Shown in pieces: positions 1 to 7,116 of a stretch of DNA of 64,000 bases. The translations under genes and the position numbers were made by a program. Position 1 is the first letter of the stretch. Each line of letters begins with the position of its first letter. The notes under the pieces are model-generated. The model had not been told where the DNA came from, did not search any database, and saw nothing but the letters and a program-made list of their open reading frames with translations. Source of the DNA: an uncultured Odoribacter sp. (GTDB taxonomy: Bacteria; Bacteroidota; Bacteroidia; Bacteroidales; Marinifilaceae); assembly GCA_944321165.1 (NCBI GenBank), contig CALUKE010000012.1, forward strand, positions 1-64,000, given 5' to 3'.

Positions 1-78
1 AGGTTTGATTGTATTCGCTACCGCAAAGCTACAACCAAACCTCAAACTATAAAAGGTGCATTTGTCCGAATGCTTACA

Positions 79-138
79 ATAAATTTCTTCAACGAGGAAG
101 AATATTAGTGCGATTTTAAGCACAAAAACGATTATTAA
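79..138. repeat. 60-bp structured direct repeat, copy 1
   Basis: This copy differs from 2314-2373 at only three positions by eye. It contains two small inverted repeats: TTCTTC/GAAGAA and, after a short spacer, GTGC/GCAC. Its last bases (ATTAA) run straight into a 10-bp hairpin (134-174). The two copies bracket the hipBST-like operon in the same orientation. It could be a small structured RNA, the end of a mobile element, or a recombination site. I do not recognise the family. Confidence 0.85.
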
Positions 139-174
139 ATCCCTGTAAATCAATTAGATTAACGGGGATTTAAT
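134..174. terminator. Hairpin after repeat copy 1
   Basis: Perfect 10-bp arms, ATTAAATCCC at 134-143 and GGGATTTAAT at 165-174, enclose a 21-base loop, followed by TTGTTT. The left arm begins inside the end of the 60-bp repeat. It could end a short transcript carrying the repeat, but the loop is long and no gene precedes it, so the terminator call is tentative. Confidence 0.45.
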
Positions 175-200
175 TTGTTTGGACAACGGCGTCTGACCGC

Positions 201-229
201 CTCAGATGGCGCGGTTTGTTTGGACAAAA
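201..229. repeat. Short dispersed repeat, copy 1
   Basis: Matches 2246-2274 with a few differences. The shared core is CTCAGA, then GCGGTTTGTTTG, then CAAA. The copy lies between the first 60-bp repeat and the hip operon, while its partner lies between the hip operon and the second 60-bp repeat, so this pair also brackets the operon. The sequence around each copy can fold into a small GC-rich hairpin. Confidence 0.65.
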
Positions 230-326
230 TACGTTTTTTTCGCTCAAAATCGGAGTTTGTTTGTCTGAAATACACCAGTTTTCTCATCCTCGGGAATATT
301 CTTGACAGGCCTGCGGAACTGGGTGA

Positions 327-491
327 TATCCATTCACAATCGACAGTGGGATACAGCCTAACTGTTGTGCCAAATTCATCTTCGGCGGCAACCACGACCG
401 CACTCTCGAAATGGCATTCGGAGACCAAGCCGTCAATCTGGACAAGGAGGCGGACAACAACCGCCTGCGGTGGTGTCCGGAGATTGAATAA
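327..491 (+). pseudogene. Possible C-terminal gene remnant with GNHD motif
   Basis: One forward frame, closed upstream by a stop at 324-326, reads protein-like through KFIFGGNHDRTLEMAFGDQ (372-428) and continues to a stop at 489-491. It has no start codon. GNHD is a hallmark of calcineurin-like metallophosphoesterases, so this may be the tail of such a gene left by a rearrangement. The segment is short and one motif is weak evidence, so chance similarity is possible. Confidence 0.3.
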
Positions 492-618
492 TGACCAATT
501 CCCGCGACAGGGTTGCGGATTTTGAATTCGGTCTACACTGTTGCGCCAATCTGATCTAAAGTTGTGTTCGCGAATATTTATAAGCAGTTCGTAAAAGAAA
601 ATAAAACTACATACTATC

Positions 619-720
619 TATACCCATAATGATATAATTCGCACTTGAGGTATATTATTTATACCCAATATGATATAATTTAAAATAATTCAGTATATTT
701 GTACCCGAACTGATATAATT
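619..720 (+). promoter_or_regulatory. Three operator-like repeats and hipB promoter
   Basis: Three 21-bp direct repeats of the form TATACCC, four variable bases, TGATATAATT lie at 619-639, 660-680 and 700-720. The third begins TGTACCC. They start 41 and 40 bp apart, about four helical turns. A Bacteroidales -7 box, TATATTTG, lies at 694-701 and is partly covered by the third repeat, which ends six bases before the hipB start codon. The layout suggests cooperative autorepression by the HipB-like protein. The sequence does not match the E. coli HipB operator TATCC-N8-GGATA. Confidence 0.7.
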
Positions 721-726
721 CAAGAC

Positions 727-936
727 ATGAATACGTTATCTGCCACAGTAAAATCGTTGCGCAAGCAATTCAATATGACACAGGAGGAGCTTTCCGTCAA
801 ATCCGGTGTCGGGCTGCGCTTTGTCCGTGATCTGGAACAGGGGAAATCAACATTGCGCCTTGACAAGGTCAATCAACTGCTTGATTTCTTCAACTATGAG
901 ATGATTCCTCAACCGAAACAGAAAAAACAGCGATGA
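727..936 (+). CDS. hipB: HipB-like XRE-family antitoxin/repressor
   Basis: A 69-residue helix-turn-helix protein, essentially only the DNA-binding fold. The XRE core covers about residues 7-62, with the recognition region MTQEELSVKSGVG at 17-29. It is first in a three-gene operon: its stop overlaps the next start by four bases (ATGA, 933-936), then the third gene overlaps the second by eight. In HipBA and HipBST modules this protein represses the operon and takes part in toxin neutralisation. The three direct repeats just upstream are its likely operators. The basic tail (KQKKQR) is short. Family is certain, pairing with the downstream kinase very likely. Confidence 0.88.
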   Translation: MNTLSATVKSLRKQFNMTQEELSVKSGVGLRFVRDLEQGKSTLRLDKVNQLLDFFNYEMIPQPKQKKQR

Positions 937-1271
937 AACGAGCAAACATATATTACAAGAGTGTATTGGCAGGAATCCTTACAGAAGGAGATGACGGCTA
1001 TGAATTCCATTATCTTCCGGAATATCTGACATCGGATAAAGCGAAACCTGTCAGCCTGACCATGCCTTTGCGGGAAGGGGTTTACAGAAGCAATGTGCTC
1101 TTCCCTTTCTTTGACGGGCTTATACCTGAAGGATGGCTGCTGGATGTGGCATTGCGCAATACGGATATCAGCATGCTTGACAGAATGTCCCTATTGCTGC
1201 TTTGCTGCAAGGACTGTATAGGAGCCGTAAGTGTAGAACCTGTAATTGAGGAGGAAAGTGCAAATGTGTAA
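933..1271 (+). CDS. HipS-like protein (HipA N-terminal subdomain alone)
   Basis: The 112 residues correspond to the small N-terminal subdomain (Couple_hipA) that is normally fused to HipA. The visible signature is PVSLTMPLREGVY at about 40-52, then LFPFFDGLIPEGW and LLLLCCKDCIGAVSV. The kinase domain is a separate downstream gene, so this is not a broken HipA: both genes have intact ends and overlap by eight bases. The arrangement matches HipBST of enteropathogenic E. coli, where HipS, rather than HipB, is the main neutraliser of the HipT kinase. I infer an antitoxin role here from that precedent. HipA genes split in this way are common in Bacteroidetes. Confidence 0.8.
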   Translation: MKRANIYYKSVLAGILTEGDDGYEFHYLPEYLTSDKAKPVSLTMPLREGVYRSNVLFPFFDGLIPEGWLLDVALRNTDISMLDRMSLLLLCCKDCIGAVSVEPVIEEESANV

Positions 1272-2202
1272 ATGCCTGTATTGTTACCGTCCTCTTGAAA
1301 AGGGAGAGAAGGATTTTCATGCCAAGTGTGCAAAGAAGTTCTTTGGCACAGAGGAAGTCCCGGTTTTAGACTATACTTGCGAGGATTTGGAAAAACTGGC
1401 CATACAGGTCATAAAAGACCAGACGTCCCTCACCGGTGTGCAGCCGAAACTGTCCTTGCATCTTAATGAACATGAAGGAAGTCAACGGTTGACCATAGTT
1501 GGCTTGTGGGGAGGCTTTATATGCAAACCTCAAACCTCACAATTTGACCAGATGCCGGAAACTGAAGACCTGACCATGCATTTGGCAGAATTGGCTAAAA
1601 TCGATGTAGTGCCGCATACGCTGATGCGTATGGCTGACAATAGTCTGTGTTACCTGACAAAGAGGATTGACCGCTCAAGTACCGGTGAAAAGGTGGCGAT
1701 GGAAGACATGTGCCAGTTGACTGAAAGGCAGACTGAACATAAATACAAAAGCAGTTATGAACGTATAGCCAAAGCAATAATACAATATTCTTCAATGCCC
1801 AAAATGGATGTGACAAATTTCTTTGAAGTTGTATTATTTTCATGGATTACAGGCAATAATGATATGCATCTGAAGAATTTTTCATTGTTTGAACCGCATG
1901 ATGACAATATACGTCTGACCCCGGCTTACGATATGCTGAATGCCGTAATCCTGAATCCGAAAGACGATGAGGAGTTGGCCTTGACATTGAACGGGAAAAA
2001 GAAGAGACTGACACGCCATGATTTTATTACCTCCGGCCTGTCAATGGATGTTGAACAGAAGACTATTGAACGCCTTATAGGCAAATATGCGAGACTATTG
2101 CCCGAAATGAAAAAGCTTATCGGCAATTCATTTCTGAATGATGAACTTAAAGACAAATATGCAGAGCTGATTACCGAGCGTACAAACAGAATCATGGATT
2201 AG
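1264..2202 (+). CDS. HipT-like serine/threonine kinase toxin (HipA C-terminal)
   Basis: About 312 residues of HipA-like kinase. I chose ATG 1264, which sits just after GAGGAGGAAAG; an upstream TTG at 1246 is less likely. The protein opens with a possible zinc ribbon (CKCLYC, then H and C in DFHAKCAKK). Next comes TSLTGVQPKLSL, in the position of the HipA gate/autophosphorylation loop. The catalytic segment is GNNDMHLKNFSL and the metal-binding segment LTPAYDM. HipA and HipT kinases phosphorylate aminoacyl-tRNA synthetases (GltX and TrpS respectively); the target here cannot be read from sequence. The catalytic motifs appear intact, so the toxin is probably active. Confidence 0.83.
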   Translation: MCKCLYCYRPLEKGEKDFHAKCAKKFFGTEEVPVLDYTCEDLEKLAIQVIKDQTSLTGVQPKLSLHLNEHEGSQRLTIVGLWGGFICKPQTSQFDQMPETEDLTMHLAELAKIDVVPHTLMRMADNSLCYLTKRIDRSSTGEKVAMEDMCQLTERQTEHKYKSSYERIAKAIIQYSSMPKMDVTNFFEVVLFSWITGNNDMHLKNFSLFEPHDDNIRLTPAYDMLNAVILNPKDDEELALTLNGKKKRLTRHDFITSGLSMDVEQKTIERLIGKYARLLPEMKKLIGNSFLNDELKDKYAELITERTNRIMD

Positions 2203-2245
2203 GCCCCTGTCTGTTGCCACCGTCAATTCAATCGCCTCCGCCCGT

Positions 2246-2274
2246 CTCAGACGGTGCGGTTTGTTTGCGCAAAT
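2246..2274. repeat. Short dispersed repeat, copy 2
   Basis: Partner of 201-229. Immediately to the left, CCGTCT and AGACGG (2242-2254) form a tight palindrome, followed by GCGGTTTGTTTG and CAAA. It lies 44 bases after the hipT-like stop codon and upstream of the second 60-bp repeat. Confidence 0.65.
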
Positions 2275-2313
2275 TTCATTGATTATTATATAATATATTG
2301 ATAATCAATATAG

Positions 2314-2373
2314 ATAAATTTCTTCAACGAGGAAGAATATTAGTGCGATTTTAAGCACGGAAACGACTATTAA
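2314..2373. repeat. 60-bp structured direct repeat, copy 2
   Basis: Near-identical to 79-138, with two small hairpins (TTCTTC/GAAGAA, GTGC/GCAC). It is again followed without a gap by a terminator-like hairpin, but that hairpin has a different sequence from the one after copy 1. A conserved body next to changed hairpins suggests either an RNA module or an element that settles next to terminators. Confidence 0.85.
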
Positions 2374-2423
2374 GAGGGTAACCCTTTGGACCATATCGAA
2401 TGGCTTTGGGGTTACCCTCTTTC
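2372..2423 (+). terminator. Strong hairpin after repeat copy 2
   Basis: Perfect 13-bp arms, AAGAGGGTAACCC at 2372-2384 and GGGTTACCCTCTT at 2409-2421, followed by TTCT. It is the likely terminator of the hip operon or of a short RNA carrying the 60-bp repeat. The remaining intergenic sequence up to 2517 holds only a weak inverted repeat, CTCAA/TTGAG at 2499-2512, just past the end of the minus-strand porin gene. Confidence 0.65.
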
Positions 2424-2517
2424 TATAATTGGATAATATTTAACTTGTCCAACTTTTGAGGTCACTTCACCGATGGATAGACAACCTCACAAATACTACT
2501 CAAAAACTTGAGAAAAC

Positions 2518-3885
2518 TTAGAATGCGAACATTACCCGCAATTGCAGCTGGTGGAAGTTCTGATCATCCGGGAAATATACATTGCTCAGATTGGCATATT
2601 GATATTCTCCCATAAGTTTTATATACTGGTTGAAAGAATAGTTCAATCCCAGGGTTACAGCATGCAGCGTACCGCCATCGATGCTGGAAGAATAGGGATA
2701 ATCCACGATGTCACCCACTCCGTCGCCATCTTTGTCAGGATAGAACTTGTGATTTCCGATCAGGAAACGGTCGCCTTTGGTAATATCGGTCAGGTTCGTA
2801 CAAGAATAACGAGCCACGATTTCCAGAGCATTCTTATCACCCATGCCTTTCAACAAACCGTATTCATCATCATAGGTATATGCATTTCCACAGAGCAAAT
2901 AACCCAATTCCACATATCCTCCGTTCAGGATTGTCGGACGCAGTTTGTTTCCACCTCTCCAGCTTTCCAGGTCAGTCCAGCTCTGCTGTCCGCCCAACTG
3001 ACTTTCGAACAGTTTCTGATCGTCGCGTTCTTTCCATACCTTTTTCCAGGTAAATTCACCACGGGCAAAGAAACGGTCAGTCTTGGCCAGAAATTCCGGA
3101 TTCAAAGTAAAGGCATTCTTTGCCCAAGGCAGATCACAGCTCAAAAATTGAGTAGTAGCATCTACATAGGTCTGCATATTGGCAGCCACGTGCATATTGG
3201 TTTTATATACACCATCCTGATAAACCTCACCACCGTTGATCCGCTCGTAACGCAATCCGGTACCGAACTGAACGGTTACATGTTCATCATTCACCGGTTT
3301 CCACAGCCAACGTCCACTCAAACTGAATCCCTGATAACCTTCTTTCTGCTCATTGTATTTCATTTGGGCAAAAATACCCTGATCAGCGAAGAAATGACGG
3401 CTGTAGAACTTATAGGTAGCACCCAGCGCACGTCCCGGAGCCAAAGCCTGTGCTACGGTCGGACGAGTAATAAAATGATAGTTGTATGAACTGGTCATCA
3501 TACTCATGGAAGAGGGTTCGTTATAATACCCTGCTTTCAGGCTATGAATTCCTCTCAGACTCTCTTTCAGATTATATCTTACAAAAAGATTTTTCTGACT
3601 GAACACTCCGTTACCGAAACCGAAATCAGCATACAGATACCATTTCCCATAAGTCAAAGCAGCATGAATCCGGGCATCCGTAATAGCAGCACCCGATTTC
3701 ATCGGCGTCCATTCCGTATGATAATAAGCCAGATCAGCAAACATACGTCCTCCGACACTTGCTTCCAGACCGTTGTCTTTATTGATATATTTCAACAGAG
3801 GATTTACGTCTTCCTGAGCATTTACAACGTGACTCGATAATACCGAAGCCACCAACATTGCAGGTAATAAAATATATTTCTTCAT
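2518..3885 (-). CDS. Outer-membrane porin, phosphate-selective O/P family-like
   Basis: About 455 residues, starting at MKKYILLPAMLVASVL. An in-frame ATG six codons upstream (3903) precedes a run of isoleucines and is less likely. A cleavable signal peptide ends near NAQED. The rest is rich in alternating aromatic strands, as in OprO/OprP-type 16-strand barrels, and ends in MFAF with a terminal aromatic residue typical of outer-membrane barrels. It is the last gene of a glpT-glpQ-porin operon, so it probably admits glycerophosphodiesters or glycerol-3-phosphate through the outer membrane. The substrate is inferred from context only. Confidence 0.8.
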   Translation of the reverse strand: MKKYILLPAMLVASVLSSHVVNAQEDVNPLLKYINKDNGLEASVGGRMFADLAYYHTEWTPMKSGAAITDARIHAALTYGKWYLYADFGFGNGVFSQKNLFVRYNLKESLRGIHSLKAGYYNEPSSMSMMTSSYNYHFITRPTVAQALAPGRALGATYKFYSRHFFADQGIFAQMKYNEQKEGYQGFSLSGRWLWKPVNDEHVTVQFGTGLRYERINGGEVYQDGVYKTNMHVAANMQTYVDATTQFLSCDLPWAKNAFTLNPEFLAKTDRFFARGEFTWKKVWKERDDQKLFESQLGGQQSWTDLESWRGGNKLRPTILNGGYVELGYLLCGNAYTYDDEYGLLKGMGDKNALEIVARYSCTNLTDITKGDRFLIGNHKFYPDKDGDGVGDIVDYPYSSSIDGGTLHAVTLGLNYSFNQYIKLMGEYQYANLSNVYFPDDQNFHQLQLRVMFAF

Positions 3886-3909
3886 AATAATAATAATTGC
3901 CATTAATGA

Positions 3910-5472
3910 TTATTTTTCATAACCTAACTGATCCAACACATCATTCGGGTCCAATACAGGGAACGGAGCCACTTCAGCATCTCTCCAACCGAAATTATAC
4001 AAATATTGAAGTGACATATCGGTATGATTGGTAAAGAATGCATCTACATACGGAGCCTCATAGCGAGAACCGCCTTCAACACCCCAGTTGTATTGACCGA
4101 AATACTTGGCCATCTGATCATAAGTATCAAATGAATACGGATGGTTCTTCATTTTAGCCCGGTGAATCAGATTGTGCTGCCACGGATAGTTCAGTTCCGG
4201 ATAATTGTTAGGTGCACCGGCAATACACGGTCCGATATAGTGAGCCTTGTACTCTACTCCCAGATTGATAAAAGAAGCATATCCCTGCGGATCATCATAA
4301 GTCAGGTCGGTTGCACCGCTACCCAACCACAACAAGAAACACATCGGCACTTCCCCTTTAAATACTTTGCTAACCTGTACCAGACTCTGCAAAGAGAAGG
4401 TCTGCAGGATCACTTTTCCACGGGTTTCTCCCACATTGACTACCCGGCCATTTCCAGAAAGGATCGGATCGGAACCAATCCGGGTCCGTTCGCTTTTGTT
4501 TACATAGAACGGCACATTCTCAGCTACATTGTACTCCATGATATTCATGTTTTCCACTTCTGCCAGTTCGTTATAAACCATCTGCTCGAAACCGGCAGGA
4601 TTCAGCCAGGGCTCTTTGAACTCGATGTAAATACCCGGGATGTTACCGCCCCATTTTTCATCGATCACATAATCACATTCATAATCCACAACGGCATCTA
4701 CCGTATAATAGTTTACCGGATTGGTAATCTTGCTGCCGGTCAATTTCATACCCGTTACAACACGATGTCCCTGTGCGGCATCAGCATCTCCCCAAACCAA
4801 GTTATAGCTGGCAGCTTTCTGGTCTACACCATATCTTTTCAAACGGTATCCCTTGGAATACTTGATCAAGTCCTCCAGTGTAGAGATATACTGATGATGA
4901 GTTGCAAAACCGGAACGGGCAACCTCCAGATTGTCTTCATTAAACCATTTTCCTGCATCCAACTGCATCAACTCATAATAAGTATATGAACTCGGATAAT
5001 TCGGAACGAAATATTTGATATCCTGACTGATCAGGCTATCGATATATTTTTTATGAGCATCACCGCTTCCCGGATAAATAATTTCATAATATTCCCGTCT
5101 GAGTGTTTCCGGAAATCTTTCTCCGAATACTTCCTCAATATTGGTAGTACGTTTCAGGTCCGTATCATGCAATGCCAATACCACACCATCCTTTGACACC
5201 TGCATATCACACTCCAAATAATCAGCCCCCATTTCACGAGCCCAGCGATAAGCCGATTCTGTTTCTTCCGGTACCCAATAAGTAGACCCACGATGAGCCA
5301 CCAACGCATATTGCGGTACATAATCACGCACCTTCTGCATTTCTGTCGACAAGGTATCCACATGCACACGCTCTGAATCGACAAACGTGTCATTAAATTT
5401 TTGATCTTCGCACGATGTTACAGCAAATAAAGCACCGCAAGCCAAAGACGCATAAAATAATTTTTTTACCAT
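3910..5472 (-). CDS. glpQ: Glycerophosphodiester phosphodiesterase lipoprotein
   Basis: Cleaves glycerophosphodiesters such as glycerophosphocholine to glycerol-3-phosphate plus an alcohol. The signal peptide ends in the lipobox AVTSC (Cys21), so the protein is a lipoprotein, periplasmic or surface facing. The GDPD fold starts with VAHRG (His60), followed by LECDMQ (Glu87, Asp89) and LALHD (His102), the usual catalytic and metal-binding set. At 520 residues it is longer than E. coli GlpQ (about 358), with extra inserts. It lies 24 bases downstream of the glycerol-3-phosphate transporter gene on the same strand, and its product feeds that transporter. Confidence 0.93.
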   Translation of the reverse strand: MVKKLFYASLACGALFAVTSCEDQKFNDTFVDSERVHVDTLSTEMQKVRDYVPQYALVAHRGSTYWVPEETESAYRWAREMGADYLECDMQVSKDGVVLALHDTDLKRTTNIEEVFGERFPETLRREYYEIIYPGSGDAHKKYIDSLISQDIKYFVPNYPSSYTYYELMQLDAGKWFNEDNLEVARSGFATHHQYISTLEDLIKYSKGYRLKRYGVDQKAASYNLVWGDADAAQGHRVVTGMKLTGSKITNPVNYYTVDAVVDYECDYVIDEKWGGNIPGIYIEFKEPWLNPAGFEQMVYNELAEVENMNIMEYNVAENVPFYVNKSERTRIGSDPILSGNGRVVNVGETRGKVILQTFSLQSLVQVSKVFKGEVPMCFLLWLGSGATDLTYDDPQGYASFINLGVEYKAHYIGPCIAGAPNNYPELNYPWQHNLIHRAKMKNHPYSFDTYDQMAKYFGQYNWGVEGGSRYEAPYVDAFFTNHTDMSLQYLYNFGWRDAEVAPFPVLDPNDVLDQLGYEK

Positions 5473-5496
5473 AATCTTAATTTTTAGATAAAGAGC

Positions 5497-6837
5497 TTAC
5501 TTTCTATTTTTGACTAAATATTGTTCTTCCTTATAAGTAAAAGCGATGAACAGGAATGCGAGTACACAAGCCACCAAGAGAACGATAAAGTTCCAATCCC
5601 AACCGAGATGCTGAACAATATATCCCAAACCGATGTTGGCCAAAAGGGCGGTACCAAAGAAATAGCCGAAAAATCCGGTCAATCCGGCAGCCGTTCCGGC
5701 AGCTTTCTTCGGAGCCAGGTCCAAAGCATGTACACCAATCAACATCACCGGTCCATAAATCAAGAAACCGATCGCAATCAAACAAATACTATCCATCAGC
5801 GGAGTCGTACTGAATTGCCAGTAAACAAAGATACATACAGCAACCAATACCATATAAATCATAGTCGTCAGAGCCCGACGTCCCTTAAACAATCTATCAC
5901 TCAACAAACCGCAAACAATCGTTCCGGGAATAGCTGCAAATTCATAGGCAAAATAGGCCCATCCAATTTCGTGGATATCATATCCCTTCACCTCTTTCAG
6001 GTAGGTCGGAGCCCAATCGAGTACTCCATAACGGATTAAATAAATAAAGGCATTGGCCAAAGCGATAAACCACAGAGTTTTGTTATTCAGCACATATTTA
6101 AAGAAAATCTCCTTGGCTGTCAATTCTACCTCCGATTTAGCAGAGTAGTTTTTGGGATAGTCATTCCGGAATTCTTCGATGGGAGGCAAACCGCAAGATT
6201 GCGGGGTGTCACGGATCAGAAGAAATGCCAGCACAACAATGATAAATGCAACGACGGCAGGGAACCAGAAGGTTCCGGCCTGCCAGGAACCGAACCAAGT
6301 CAAACCGACAGCAGCCATCGGACCTACCAATGCACCACCGACATTGTGAGCACAGTTCCAGATAGACATCTTGGTTCCTCTTTCATTCTGAGAAAACCAG
6401 TGTGTCATTACCCGTCCACACGGAGGCCATCCCATTCCCTGAAACCATCCGATCAAAAACTGCAAAATAAACATAGACACAATGGAAGACAGACCGACTT
6501 GCGTTCCCAGAATCAGTGTAGCCAAAGCCGACAGGAACAACCCCAACGGCAAAAACTTCCGAGCACTACTTCTATCGGAAACACCTCCCATGATAAACTT
6601 TGAAAGTCCATAAGCGATTGCATTGGCTGAAATCGCAACCCCCAAAAGACCTTTGTCAAACCCCATATCCACCAGATAGGGCATCGCCAGTGCAAAATTC
6701 TTCCGCACTAAATAGTAACCTGCGTATCCTATAAAGATACCGATAAATACCTGCCAACGCAAGCGTTTATACGTTGGATCGATTTTTTCTTTTGGCAACA
6801 AAGCCTGATGAGGCTCCGGCTTTAAAAAACTCCACAT
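5497..6837 (-). CDS. glpT: Glycerol-3-phosphate/phosphate antiporter
   Basis: Major facilitator of the organophosphate:Pi antiporter family, which imports glycerol-3-phosphate in exchange for phosphate across the inner membrane. I prefer the start at 6837 (MWSFLKPEPHQA) because it lines up with the start of E. coli GlpT; an upstream ATG at 6858 would add seven residues. The family hallmark GYAGYYLVRKNFALAMPYL follows, and its arginine corresponds to the substrate-binding Arg45 of E. coli. SKFIMGGVSDRS is also conserved. Twelve membrane segments are expected. It is first gene of the glpT-glpQ-porin operon; GlpR-like repeats overlap its promoter. Confidence 0.95.
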   Translation of the reverse strand: MWSFLKPEPHQALLPKEKIDPTYKRLRWQVFIGIFIGYAGYYLVRKNFALAMPYLVDMGFDKGLLGVAISANAIAYGLSKFIMGGVSDRSSARKFLPLGLFLSALATLILGTQVGLSSIVSMFILQFLIGWFQGMGWPPCGRVMTHWFSQNERGTKMSIWNCAHNVGGALVGPMAAVGLTWFGSWQAGTFWFPAVVAFIIVVLAFLLIRDTPQSCGLPPIEEFRNDYPKNYSAKSEVELTAKEIFFKYVLNNKTLWFIALANAFIYLIRYGVLDWAPTYLKEVKGYDIHEIGWAYFAYEFAAIPGTIVCGLLSDRLFKGRRALTTMIYMVLVAVCIFVYWQFSTTPLMDSICLIAIGFLIYGPVMLIGVHALDLAPKKAAGTAAGLTGFFGYFFGTALLANIGLGYIVQHLGWDWNFIVLLVACVLAFLFIAFTYKEEQYLVKNRK

Positions 6838-6913
6838 AGCATTTAGTTTAAGATTCAAATAGTTTCACTGAAATATATAACTTTCGTTATTAAAACGTTT
6901 TCACAGCACACAA

Positions 6914-6955
6914 TTTCGAAACAAAAATTTAACATTTCATTTCGAAACAAAAGTA
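6914..6955 (-). promoter_or_regulatory. glpT promoter with putative GlpR operators
   Basis: On the minus strand TACTTTTG (6948-6955) fits the TAnnTTTG -7 box. Two direct copies of TTTCGAAACAAAA lie at 6914-6926 and 6940-6952, 26 bp apart, each centred on the palindrome TTTCGAAA, and the second overlaps the -7 box. A near copy (TTTCAAAACAAAA, 11337-11349) lies upstream of glpA. These are good candidates for binding by the DeoR-family regulator encoded at 11471-12244. Confidence 0.6.
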
Positions 6956-7071
6956 ACTAAAAACTTTTTATACCAAAAGATTTAAAGAAAATTTTTATAG
7001 TTTTTTTTAATGCATTCATACACACCCCGACACCAAAGCATAGAATGGTTAATTTTTTTCATAAAAAGCAC

Positions 7072-7098
7072 AAAAAATTCCCGGCTTGCACCGGGAAT
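7072..7098 (-). terminator. Terminator of glpABC
   Basis: ATTCCCGG (7077-7084) and CCGGGAAT (7091-7098) form an 8-bp stem with a six-base loop. On the minus strand the stem is followed by a run of Ts. It lies just beyond the glpC stop codon. Confidence 0.85.
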
Positions 7099-7116
7099 CA
7101 AGCACAACAATTAAAA

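Larger units (their letters stand above)
1..618. other. Intergenic island flank without an intact gene
   Basis: No convincing intact gene lies here. The stretch holds the first copy of a 60-bp structured repeat (79-138), a hairpin (134-174), a shorter repeat (201-229), several TTTGTTTG-containing segments near 174, 214 and 252, and a possible gene remnant (327-491). Two overlapping open frames, one on each strand between 159 and 525, run across these repeats and look spurious. The density of repeats and remnants is what I would expect at the edge of a mobile or rearranged region, but no transposase or integrase is visible. Confidence 0.6.

Noticed and set aside
159-525. Two overlapping open frames on opposite strands
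   Set aside because: They run through repeated TTTGTTTGGACAA-type sequence and hairpins. Neither shows a family feature over its length.
1246-1263. TTG start for the HipT-like kinase
   Set aside because: This stretch contains the purine-rich ribosome-binding site; the ATG at 1264 follows it at normal distance and gives an eight-base overlap.
2542-3489. 315-codon open frame antisense to the porin gene
   Set aside because: Shadow of the porin; no domain, and the minus-strand reading is clearly coding.
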